From Phoronis australis (Eukaryota > Phoronida > Phoronidae): a stretch of 46,799 nt of DNA. Every line of letters starts with the position of its first letter. The first letter of the stretch is position 1. Below are positions 32,614-43,472 of the stretch, piece by piece. A program made the position numbers and the translations under genes. Under the pieces are notes generated by a model. That model was not told where the DNA came from. It saw nothing but the letters and a program-made list of their open reading frames with translations, and searched no databases. The stretch spans positions 893,202 to 940,000 of the forward strand of contig NMRA01000112.1 of NCBI GenBank assembly GCA_002633005.1, written 5' to 3'.

Positions 32614-33663
32614 TTGAAAGATACTCCCCTTGGCGACTTTCCAGGTCTAGAGGCTGAAGATTTACCAAACGAAGGTTTTGATCTGGGGGACATTAAGAAG
32701 TCAGAAGTGGATAGCACTGTGAAGAAAGCCCGATCGGGGTCAGCCCCTGGTCCAAGTAGAATTTCCTACAAGGTCTATAAGATGTGTCCCAAGTTGAGAG
32801 AAAGACTCTGGAAGCTCTTTAAGATTCTCTGGAGGAAGAGCGTAGTTCCAGCACAGTGGGGGCGAGCTGAAGGATTTTATGTTCCGAAAGAAGAAGGCTC
32901 GAAGCAGATTAGCCAGTTTCGACCAATTTCACTGCTCAGCGTGGAGGGAAAGATCTACTTAGCAATCCTATCCGGAAGAATGACAGATTTCATGATCAAG
33001 AACAAGTATATTGACACATCTTCACAGAAAGGGGCGGGCTACCAGGCTTTTGTGGATGTCTGGAACATAATTCTATCATAAGTGAACGCATACACCGAGC
33101 GAAGAAGGGCAAGAAAAAGAATCTGCCTTTGGTGTGGCTCGACATGGCAAATGCGTACTGTTCGGTACACATGTGTTAGTTCATCGTGCCATGGACATCT
33201 ACCACATTCCTAAGAAATTCAAGAGTATAGTGAAGTCATACTATAGCTCGTGTGTTATGCGTTTCACGGTCGGAAGCTTCACTACGAAGTGGCAAAACCT
33301 TGAAAAAGAAATTATGACGGGCTGCACCATTTCAGTCATCCTGTTTATCTTGGCAATGAATGTCCTGCAGAAGAGAGCCCAATCTGAGCGGAGAGGTCCC
33401 AAGCCAGATGAAGGCAGACAGCCGTCAGGTAGAGCTTTTGTTGACGACATTACAATTGTGACAGAGTCACCAGTGGGTGCCAGAACAATTCTCCGTTGCC
33501 TAGAATAGCTCAATAAATGGGCCCGTATGTCATTCAAGGCAAAGAAGTCCAGATTACTAATTATCAACAGAGGCGTGTTGCTCAAGAGACAGACGTTTTC
33601 GATAGCAGGTTGCAGAGTTCCAACAATAAGTGAACAACCAGTCGAGTACTTTGGCAAGTACTA
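32614..33663 (+). pseudogene. Copy B reverse transcriptase domain, broken
   Basis: RT motifs appear in order. These are SAPGPSRISYKVYK (fingers), QFRPISLLSVEGKIY, LVWLDMANAY (motif A with the first catalytic Asp, about 33129-33158, frame differing from its right side), GCTISVILFILAMN (motif B) and FVDDITIV (motif C with the DD pair, about 33436-33459). Then come KWARMSFKAKKS (motif D region) and VEYFGKY. A stop at about 33079, a frameshift near 33170, a TAG at 33506-33508 and a TAA at 33661 destroy the reading frame. The core residues are present, so decay is moderate. Confidence 0.72.
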
Positions 33664-33762
33664 AGATAGCAGCCTACGAGACACATCCCGTGTCAAGAAT
33701 GTGAAAGCCTAGGTATAGCTTGAGAACACGGCATACCCGTAAGATTCAAGCTTTGGTACTAC

Positions 33763-34203
33763 CAGTTCCTCTTGCTCCCGAAGCTTATGTGGCCACTGTT
33801 AATCTAAGACGTCACGTCCTCTCCAGCTGAGGAAATGGAAAGAACAGCGAGCCGGTTCATTCGAAGGTGGCTTGGTCTACCTGCATCATCTAGCAACGTC
33901 GGGCTGCACTGCAAGTCATCGAAACTTGTTCTACCGGTCTCATCTGTGGTGGAAGAATACAAAGTTACCAAAGTGCGAGCCAGTATCACTCTGCAGAATA
34001 CATGTGACCAGGCCATCAGTGGTTGCATCACCCAGTCACGTACCCGCAGTAAGTGGTCCACCACGTCGGCAATCAGCGAAGCAGAAAGCCGGCTGAGGCA
34101 CAAGCAATTAAAGGAACTGCTTGCCAGGGTAGGCAAGGACTGGGCTAGAAGACCGGGAATCCAGCAAGGAAGAGACTTAAAAACCCAGACAGAGACAGAA
34201 TAA
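33763..34203 (+). pseudogene. Copy B post-RT region
   Basis: Contains ERTASRFIRRWLGLPASSSN, LVLPVSSVVEEYKVTKVRAS and SRLRHKQLKELLARVGKDW, the conserved thumb/linker segment between RT and the zinc knuckle. Unlike copy A it keeps the VSSVVEEYKVTKV segment that copy A has lost (about 33932-33977). Confidence 0.6.
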
Positions 34204-34256
34204 TCAGAGAAGTTAGATTATCAGAGAACGAAGGAAGGTATGCCCGAGCAGTTCAG

Positions 34257-34508
34257 ATGGGTGAGCAGGGGGTGTGGACGAAGTGGGACAAAGTCTTGCA
34301 AAGGGAAATAATGTGGGCGGATTTGTGGAAGATGTCGCCTTTGAAAGCAAATTTTCTCATCAGATCTGTTTATGATGTACTGCCTACTCCCAGCAACCTT
34401 GCTATTTGGGGTCTTACTAAAAACCCGTGCTGTATTCAGTGTGGACGCAGATGTTATTTAGAACACATTCTGTCATCTTGCAGCGCGTCTTTGGAATCAG
34501 GAAAGTAA
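34257..34508 (+). pseudogene. Copy B CCHC zinc-knuckle region
   Basis: Encodes GVWTKWDKVLQREIMWADLW, FLIRSVYDVLPTPSNLAIWG and CIQCGRRCYLEHILSSC. The last is C-x2-C-x7-H-x4-C, the knuckle placed between RT and the restriction-like endonuclease in R2-type elements. The frame stops at 34506, just after the knuckle, whereas copy A reads through here. Confidence 0.65.
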
Positions 34509-34620
34509 ACCTACCGACACAACCATGTACTGAAAGTTTTCGCAAGGGTGTTGGACGACGAAGTCAAGAGTAAACCAAAGTCGAGAAGCCACCGGATCGA
34601 ATTTATCAGTTTCAGAAGAA

Positions 34621-35095
34621 GTGGCGACGAGGCAAGTAAGGGGAAGACACCAGCGCAAAAAGGCATCCTTCACACAGCCAACGACCGGAAATTGTGGGTT
34701 GATCTTGCCGGTCACCAGTCATCCTTCCCACAGCACATTGTCCAGACTACCCAGCGCCTTGACTTGGTTCTTTATTCGGACAGTTCCCACAAGATCATCA
34801 TGATCGTGCTCACCAGGTAGGGTAGAAGAGGCACGAGCGGAAGAACCTGAAATATACTGATCTGAGGACTGACTGCCACGTTAACGGGTGGAGGTGTTGG
34901 AGTTTGTCTGTGGAGGTTGGTTGCCGTGGTTTTCCGGCCAGCTCGGTTACTGCTATTGCAAGGTCTCTGGGCGTCTCTGCGACAGGAAAGAAGGTTGTTG
35001 AACGTGATGTGACCACCGAAGCTGAACAGGCATCTTGTTGGATTTGGAAGAAGCACCAACAACAATACCATCAACAACCGTCAGGCAGAGCCTGA
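34621..35095 (+). pseudogene. Copy B restriction-like endonuclease region, broken
   Basis: Spread over two or three frames: LWVDLAGHQSSFP, RLDLVLYSDSSHKIIMIVLT and SVEVGCRGFPASSV, then a C-terminal TEAEQASCWIW. By family resemblance the PDLVL...ELT stretch is the PD-(D/E)xK nuclease core. Copy A has RPD and ELT here. Copy B has RLD and VLT, so two key residues have changed. The copy is thus damaged in catalytic sites as well as in frame. Confidence 0.6.
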
Positions 35096-35212
35096 TCAAC
35101 TCTGTTGTCCCGCCTACTAGAGATGGTTTAGGGACGAAACCATTAAGGACAGTAAGATACCAACTGAAGATGACGGTTGAGCACAGTTCCATCAAATATT
35201 TAAAGTAAGTTC

Positions 35213-36655
35213 AGTGGCAAAATTTCGAAAACATCTTGCAGGGGTTTAGAACATACAGACATAAATGCAAAAATGTTATCTACCACAGTAGTTGGACCCG
35301 TTTAGAAATTCACGTCGGTCTTGTTCTTGTCACTAGAAACACAATTGCCAATTTTCGTAATCCTAGCCGTGGTTTCGCAGATACAGAAACAAACAAAAAT
35401 TCAGACTAGAAAATGATTAAAATGGCCATTTATTGGTGTAGAATACGTCAAATCCATCACAAAAAAGAAAGCTGTTGTCGTTTTCATTGGAAAAATTTGC
35501 CCATTTCCATGAAAAAGCATCAAAGAACTCTGAAGTTACAGATGACAACGTAGAAAAATATAATATCCACTAGGGAGCACTGCTGTTGCTGGAATAATCT
35601 GAGACTGGCAGTCATCTATTGGAAACTCCATGGGAACACATCTGCTGCATTTCAAATACAGTAGATCTTGCAAAGGGCAAAGGAGATACAAAAATTAAAA
35701 TTTCGACTGGGGCAGAGTATTTGAACAAGTCCGAAAAACAACGTCATCTTCGGTCTGCTGATCAGGAACGCATCTCCAAATCTTAATAATAACCTCCAAG
35801 CAGTTTAAAATGGCACTAATATGCGCAGAATACGTCAAACTAGCGCGAAAATGAAAAATCATCTTCTTAATAGAATGTTATTTGCAAAATCTCATGATCA
35901 TAAAAACAGCCGCGAATCAATCCAAAAAGCGGGAACCTGTCGCCACTGTACTAGAAACCTAATTGGCAAGGAGATTCAAAGATACAGAGGACAACGAAAA
36001 AATGCCACTAGGGAGTGGGGGAGGGAGCGCAGCGGTAGTCATATCCGTCCAAATGACGTCATTGTCCGACAGAGGTCAACCTGATAACTAAAATTGCCTT
36101 GCCACAAGGGAAGCAAGTCTGATCCGTCAAAAGGTCGTCGTGGTCCGTTGTACACTGGCTAACTTTATCCTCCAGAGCGTTTAGGAGATGCAGTCGAGAT
36201 ACAGCCGTGGGCGCAAAAAACATACAAAACTACCACTAGGAGGCGCCACAGTACTCGAAGTCATAGAAAAATCATGGTCAGCCGTCCTCTCCTCTTCACT
36301 GGAAGAGCATATAAATGTACATGTATGCCAACTGTTTACTTATCACCCTTAGATTGGTTTCGTTGATAGCGGGAAAGACGCCAAGAACAAACTCAACAAC
36401 AGTAAGGATGGCACTATGTGGTGTAAAATACCTCAATCAATCTGAAAACGAGAAGATATCGTCAGTTCACTAACTGATGCCTATCTGCCAATTTTTATGA
36501 AAATCCGTTGAGGACCTCCGAAGGTAGAGAGGAAAACGTCAACAACTAAAATTGCCACTGGGGGGGGCACACCGGTTGTAGGATCTGTCCTAAAATTCGC
36601 TCACGCGCCCTATTCATAAAAACAACGTATCTGCAAAATTTGATGACCATGCATG
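35213..36655 (+). repeat. Diverged tandem-like repeat array, right part
   Basis: Recurrent motifs every 145-190 bp alternate AAAATGGCACTA..GGTGTAGAATACGTCAA (35418, 35810, 36406) with AAAATxCCACTAGGGAGCxC (35565, 35998, 36228, 36550). Between them are AGATACAGAGGACAACG-like pieces. Copies are strongly diverged. The left continuation is at 29940-30151. There is no coding potential. Confidence 0.45.
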
Positions 36656-37016
36656 GAAGACTTTTGGAGATACATGTAAAGCAGCGGATGCCGGACGGAC
36701 GCTGAGCGGAAGGGAAGGACGGTATAATGCCTCCAAAATAATTGTGGGTTTAAAACTAATTATTTACGTTAATTTGGACCCGGTGACAATTTGTGCAACA
36801 ACTGTCGCATTCGTTGTCATATATCATTGTATTCTTAACATCAGTTTTTTTATTTATGTATTCGTATATAATCATTGTATATAGACTTCTTTGTATTTTT
36901 TTACCCAGATCAAACGCCTGGTCCGCGTGTATTCATTGTATTCGACAACCTTAAATACAACATTTTGAAAACGAAAACCTTTTCTTTACGAATACGCATA
37001 TATATGTATCCGCTGT
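36656..37016 (+). repeat. 361-bp tandem duplication, copy 1
   Basis: Starts GAAGACTTTTGGAGATACAT and ends GTATCCGCTGT. It is nearly identical to 37021-37382, with only a handful of substitutions and one T-run difference. Confidence 0.85.
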
Positions 37017-37020
37017 NATC
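37017..37020. other. N base plus ATC at the duplication junction
   Basis: A single N at 37017 sits exactly between the two near-identical copies. It marks an uncertain base or a minimal gap at a join made by the assembler. Confidence 0.85.
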
Positions 37021-37382
37021 GAAGACTTTTGGAGATACATGTAAAGCAGCGGATGCCGGACGGAGGCTGAGCGGAAGGGAAGGACGGTATAATGCCTCCA
37101 AAATAATTGTGGGTTTAAAACTAATTATTTACGTTAATTTGGACCCGGTGACAATTTGTGCAACAACTGTCGCATTCGTTGTCATATATCATTGTATTCT
37201 TAACATCAGTTTTTTTTATTCATGTATTCGTATATAATCATTGTATATAGACTTCTTTGTATTTTTTTACCCAGATCTAACGCCTGGTCTGCGTGTATTC
37301 ATTGTGTTCGACAACCTTAAATACAACATTTTGAAAACGAAAACCTTTTCTTTACGAATACGCATATATATGTATCCGCTGT
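37021..37382 (+). repeat. 361-bp tandem duplication, copy 2
   Basis: Second copy; after it the sequence continues as unique DNA. Differences from copy 1 include GGAGGCTGAG against GGACGCTGAG and TCTAACGCCTGGTCTG against TCAAACGCCTGGTCCG. Confidence 0.85.
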
Positions 37383-38844
37383 CAAAACCGCAACTTATGA
37401 AATGCGATAGCATCACCGTAGCATTAGCGTGTTTCTATTGACCGAGAACTTTGATTAGTCAAAGACAACGAGTTTTCAAAACGAAGCGGAATCTTGTTAA
37501 CATGAACGTAAACTATGAACAAGTCTAGTACGTTTAGCTAAAAGCGGAGACCTCGATGTAATCACTGAGTCCCAGTCCACACCGACTGCTACGTTTTATT
37601 TGAAAACGTACTAACTTTTTCTTCGCGTTTCCAAAACGTTCTCCGTCCATATTTTGTTGTCATATTAATTTCAAGAACTTCTCCTTCAACGCGGACACAT
37701 TATGCCAACGAAAACGCAACTTTTTCTTGCGTTTACCAAGCCTAGGAATACACTATTCGTGGATAGGTATCGGATGCATATAGCTCGAAGTCATAGCCTC
37801 CGGTCAATTACACCAACCAACAGGAAAATCAAACAGAAGATATGGTTTTGAGGTGAGAGGTTTTTTGTTGGCATGTCTGGTTTTGTGTTTCTGTTGATAG
37901 ACGTGGTCTGTTATAAATCTAGTTAGCAAAGATGGCGTTCGATAGGTGGCAGCCCTTTATCAAATACAGGGAGTGTTAGCTTAACACATGAAGATACAGT
38001 GTACCTAAAATATTGTATGGGTGCCGAACTCGCAAGCAACTGGCCTTGAGAAAATTTTGCATGCACATTCTAGGGAACTAGATGCCATAGCTACTGAAAA
38101 TAATTCGTTGTTATGTGGAGCTGCGTGAGCATCATAAAACTGGGCAGTCGGGAACAAAATCAACTCTTGCACGCAGTGGCGTATCAGCCGCCGATATTAA
38201 ACCATTGAGCCAGCCCAGTGACGATGCAACCTTTCATTTGCAGATCTCAGGAACAGTAGTTACCACCCTGTAAACTTGACAGTATTGGCTCAGTACGGTA
38301 TATCTGTTGCTTGATAACGCTTGTACCGCATACCGGTTTACGTTTTTTGGGCCACTAATGTCCCAGTACCTTCTAACGACACCAACCGAGTGAACCCTTC
38401 CATTACCGACCCGCCGGTATTGGCCCCATTTCGCTTGAGCGGTAAACACAAAATTGAACACAAGAGGGTAGTTAGAGGCTTGCCCACAGGAGTCCCGGGC
38501 TTACTTTTTTAACGCTAAAAACTTTTCAGGTTTCTTAAAAAATCACCATCAGATGTCTGTGAGAATAACACTTTTCACTTAAATGCCGGCAACTGTATTA
38601 CAGTATAATTTTATTTTTTAAAGAAAACTTTTCACCAGATGACCCTCATGAAAAAGCCGTCATTTTGAAATTTCCGTTAAGAACACTTGAGTTGTTAAGA
38701 GATTTTGTACAGATTGAAACCAGCGTGTGTAACAGAATAGTGAAGAATTTTGACTGTGAACTTCATTTTTCTGGTAAGTTTCATATTTGTCCACTTTGAA
38801 TGCTGTACCAGTGTCTGTAAGAGTACATGTATACAAACCTGATT
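37383..38844. other. Intergenic, no gene seen
   Basis: No frame with recognisable protein features on either strand. No clear repeat ends were noted. Confidence 0.35.
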
Positions 38845-41830
38845 TATACCACAGACGTTTTCAGCTTCTGGTCGTCTCCAATACAAATTAGGCCTACAAT
38901 ATACTACAAGATATGACACTCGGGACTCGCCCGTATCAAACACAAAATTCAATAAATGTACACAAACAGGAGTCAAACAAACCATGAGCATTATTTCTTT
39001 CTTATGACAGCATTTACGGTGTTCTGCTCCAGCCACAGCCAAAAGTGTCCAAAGCTTCTGATCGTCACCAACACATTATCTATATTATAGTAGAGTGAGC
39101 AAACCAAAATGCAAATTTCATCAGAAAAAATTGAAAAGAGGATTAAATGGGAGCTTTAGACATGCCACTTATACGACTTTTTTAATTTTTCAAATCGGTT
39201 GGGCGGTTAGTCTCGAGTTATTTAAATTTTGGACCCTCAAAAATGGCCTTTTTTCAGCAAACAGCACCCTGAAATTTCAGGCCAGAGAAAATGGCAAGTT
39301 TAGACAATTATATGTGGGAAACCATAGCTTACTTTGTTCCTAAAACAAGAAAGAAAATCTTTTGCAAGTAGGTTAATAAGATGGCATCGACAAAAAAACC
39401 CACAAACTATTATATTTTGCACCCGCAAGAAAACAAAAATTGAAAAATTCACCATTTTCAACGTGTGTGTCAGACGATTGACTGTGGGTTTGTTTAAAAG
39501 GTAGCTATGCTTTGAGATTGTGCGTACATGTAGATGGAAACTGGGTCATCAAATCCACTAATTAATTTATCATATGATAAGCCCTAATTAGACAAGTGAA
39601 ATATGTTGTTAATTAAGTAATCAACTACAAAGAAGAGTAACTACGCTAGCGCCCTCTTTGAAGATTACCTCAATCAATCAACCAAAATAATCAAATGTCT
39701 TATCTGCTATCCAAACTAGGACACTCCACTTGTTGGATGACTGTCCTGTTAGTGAATCTTCGAACTACGCACACTATACCATGTATAGCAACAGTGTCAC
39801 CGTCTCTGGTGATGCAACGCTTGCAGGCAATTTCTTCTACCCGCGATTCTTCTCGCTGGTCACATTCTCTGGCTGGTGACTCAACACTTCAGGTATTATC
39901 TTTCTACTCACGATGCAAATGACAAGCTCTTAGTTAACTTCCTGTTCGTTAACCCTTGCCCTTGCCAAGATCCTTTCTAGAATCTTCCACGAGATGGCTC
40001 TGTCGTACAATTCCCTCTGTACACTGTAGCAAGTCTTTATGCTTCAACTACTATAGCTCATCTGAATATCTTGTTGACTTAAGGTCACATTATAATATTC
40101 TACTTATTTAGTTATTGGTTAATAAAAACACATGATCATATCCAATCATATCATTGGATGTGACAGTTTGTTCTCAAATTTCCTAGAATCTCTAGAGTAC
40201 TTTGACCCCAGAACCCAAAGTTGTAAACACCATTTAAAATTGATTTTGACGTTAAAGTACATGTCAACAAGTCTGACTACATGATTTAAATGTACATGTA
40301 CATGTGCACAAATTTTGGGCAACTTAAAATGGATCTATTCTTACTAATTACTTAACCAATATTTATTCTGATATGGTGTTTTAAAAAGGGAGAAACTTAT
40401 TACCTTGAAAATGACGTCATTTATTTAAAAACCTGTGACGTTATGTGAACTATTTTTTCCCAAATAAGATCAATGTTTTCACAATCGTATGTTGTAGACC
40501 ATTTGATAAAAAATAATAATATGTATTTTTCATTAAACAAAATTAAATTGGGCCCTAATATTTTAAAGAATTTTAAATCAATTTCATTCCTGTCAAATAA
40601 TATAGAAACTGGGAGGTGTTGTGTTGGTGACTTTCCAAAAAAGCATATTCGTATTCTAAAATGTTTCGATACATTCTAGCGTTGACTGAACATTTATTTT
40701 AATCAAAATGAAACTAATCATAGCGCCACCACGAGGTAGAAAAATGTAACAAAAAATAATTTTGGAGAAAATAGAAAAAAGACTCTATTTTTAAAACTGA
40801 AGTTAGTTAAATTGAATTTTAAAAAATATTCTACACTATCTTAATAAAAATATTTCACCAGTTTGGGCCACTTTTGTAATTAAGAGAACTTTTGAATGGT
40901 TCTGTAAAGAACATTTGACCAATTAGGTTCGAGTTTAGCTTGAACCCTGGAAAGGTCAACATGGTTCTTGAAAAATAACTGAAGTTATCTTTTTAGAAGT
41001 GTTCCTAAATCGAAATGGTGAGATAAAGTGAAAAAAGTACATTTTCTCATATTTTTGTCAAAAATAAAAAGTGTACTCTCAGGCTTGAAAGCAGCATTTT
41101 TAGCAGTTCGATACAAATATCATTAAAATCGGTTCAGTAACAGCCATTTAGCAGCTGAAAGTTTGACTCGTACGGTAAGTCACAAGAATTTACGGTGATT
41201 GAAAAATATGTGAGGTGCTCGCTTTACTTCAATTTTTAAAAATACTCATTAATGCCCAAATATTTTTAATGGATATCAATAGAAAGAAGAAGAAATTAAA
41301 TATTGCACCGGCATACTTTTCATTTTCCACCACGTAGTATGATAATAGATGTGAGCTTGTAAATATCATGAAAAATGGCAAACTTTCACTCTTGCTGAAT
41401 TTCCGTCATATTGGTTTGCTCACCCTAACTCTTTATATGTGCGTCGGCTTTTTAGGAAGATTTTTGTGCTTTGACCGCAGATTTTTTTGCGAACTCGCTG
41501 GAGCAGGACACCTTGAAAGGCATTAGAAGAAAACAATTGCTAATGGTTTGTCGAAACCCTGTTTGTGTAAATTTTTGAGTTTTGTGTTTGATGTGGACGG
41601 CTGAAGTGAAGCACCTGTGGAATTCCTTGTTCCGAGTGTGATACCGTGTAGTGTTATACATGTATACTGTAGCTGAGAACACTTTGAATTGCTCATGGTT
41701 TGCTGAACCCTGGTTTTGTGTAAATTTATTCAGTTTTGCGTTTGATATGGACGGCTGTGAAGCACACATGAAATTTTTAGTCCTGAGTGTCATACCGTGC
41801 GGTATATATTTATAGTGTATTGGGTACGAT
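38845..41830. mobile_element. 3 kb inverted-repeat (foldback-like) element
   Basis: The left arm (38845-39110) read on the minus strand matches the right arm (about 41405-41830) on the plus strand. Shared marks are GTGAGCAAACCAA.ATG at the inner edge (39092 and 41427), GCTGGAGCAGRACACC (about 39030 and 41499), TGGTTTG, TTTGTGTA.ATTT, GTTTTGTGTTTGAT (41580), CCGAGTGTCATACC and GATCAGAAG. The 2.3 kb between the arms is AT-rich, without a transposase I can recognise. It may be a long-TIR element or two insertions of one repeat in opposite orientation. Confidence 0.45.
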
Positions 41831-42065
41831 CAGAAGGTGAGGACGTCTGTGAGTTATACCACAGGCATCCTCAGCCTCTGAGTCTGACCGTCCCAAATAC
41901 ACTATAATACTAAAAGGTCGGACACTCGGCTTATGAGAAGATTTTTGTGTGAAGAAAAGCACTCATGGAATTCATAGTTCCGAGTGTCATGCCTTGTGGT
42001 ATTATATATAGTGTATTGAGGATGATCAGAAGTTGGGGATGCCTGTGATTTACAACACGGGCCGA
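41535..42065 (+). repeat. Three tandem units ending in a palindromic segment
   Basis: Units start about 41535, 41688 and 41935. Each has GTGAAGCAC...TGGAATTC..AGTTCCGAGTGTCATACC or a variant (41630, 41782, 41981). In the middle unit the following stretch (41782-41939) folds on itself: GAGTGTC...GATCAGAAG.TGAGGACG.CTGTG pairs with CACAGGC.TCCTCAG.CTCTG...GACACTC. The others carry only the left half. Confidence 0.5.
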
Positions 42066-43472
42066 GGAATTTCCCGATGACCGATAAGTTAACCATATGA
42101 TAAACCTATAGGTAGGACACTAAAAGTTTGCCAAGCCTCGCCTGCCAGCTTCTACTGCTCTAAATCCAAGTGGTACCTGTGTGCACCTCCCTCAGACTGG
42201 TATTACATAAACGGGAATTCCTGACCACTTTTGAACCTGTACCCTTTGGGTGCCCCTGATGATAAAAAGTGTGTCTTTTTCAAAAATTTGTGTCCGGCAG
42301 ACATGGTGTTATAAAATGGTAACATATGAAATAAACCTCAAGGGCATTGAAAATTAGAACAGTCATGCTGACGTAAAAGCTTTAAACAGGAAATGGTAAT
42401 TTACGATCAGATATTGGAAAATGTTAACGGCCTCTTCACTCATTTTAATGAAATCTGCAACATTACCCGTGAGTTGTTCGGCTGTAAGTTGACTTGCATT
42501 TTTTGGAATAGTTCGTTTTAAAAGATGCGCCTGGGGGTAGCACTACTGCCCTTTTGTATGCACTAATAGCACAAATGCGCATCCAGGAATATGCCTGCAT
42601 AAACATCAGAAACCTTGTTTCCTTGATTTCTTTGAAGTGTTCATGTTGTGAGTGGTGAATTGGCTACGGAATATCTGATGCCTGACCATAGTTTTAGTTA
42701 CTGAAAATTAGCTATCGGCAACTGCCAGTTTTCGCAGTAATCCTAAGTTAGTGATTCTTCCGTTTTAAACAAGGTCATTTTATAAACCCAGAGTTTAAAT
42801 ACATTCAAAGCGAAATTAAATTATGTAAGCCACACTCAACTGGCATTCGTGGGCGGGCTAAAACAGAGCTTCGGAATTGCTTCGCCACTGTCTATGAAAA
42901 ATCTGGATTTGTAAGTCTGCCATGAACGTCAAAAAATAACCTTGATGGGCTTCAACATGTTTGTTTGCAAATCACCACACGAAGGCAGTTTAATATGATA
43001 AAGTGAAGAAAGGTGTTCAAAAATTTGTTTGGTGTTGATTTCGTTGAATTCCATGCACATTTGAGTAGAAAATATTGAGCAAACCAATTGTTTAACTCCA
43101 ATCATTATGTTTTATCATGTAACTCAGTGAGTGACCTTATTGGTGATCGAGGAACAGATAAACTAAAGTGTCTGGTTTATATTTGCCAGTTTCGCGTCAG
43201 CATGACTATTTGACTTTTTAAAGTATGATAACAAAAAATATTTCTTGCTAAGCAATTGAAAATTGCTCCTGAGCATCAGTTTTCATGAAACACCTGCTAG
43301 TATAGAAAAATTGAGAACATTGCGACGCTGATACACAGAACCTAATCGTGTTTGCCTTGAGGATTCCTCTTTGATTGAATTTGTTGTTTATTTGCGTAAT
43401 AAGTTAAGTGCAAAGTTTACATTGCTGATCTAGGAATGAAGTGAAAATTTTCTTCTGTAACCCGTTTCTCCC
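42066..43472. other. Intergenic, no gene seen
   Basis: AT-rich DNA with no convincing frame, RNA gene or element boundary. Confidence 0.35.

Larger units (their letters stand above)
31542..35212 (+). mobile_element. Non-LTR retrotransposon copy B, REL-endonuclease type, inactivated
   Basis: A 3.67 kb element following copy A directly in the same orientation and ending in the same AAAGTAAGTTC. Order: N-terminal zinc-finger remnant, basic region, reverse transcriptase, post-RT region, CCHC knuckle, restriction-like endonuclease. This order (single protein, CCHC and PD-(D/E)xK-type nuclease after RT, no visible apurinic endonuclease before it) is that of the early-branching R2/R4/NeSL/HERO group. 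The exact clade is not resolved. Several stops and frameshifts make it non-functional. Confidence 0.72.

Noticed and set aside
36875-37441. Two similar frames starting MYIDFFVFFYPD
   Set aside because: They are the same AT-rich sequence read in the two copies of the 361-bp duplication, one containing the N; nothing suggests a protein.
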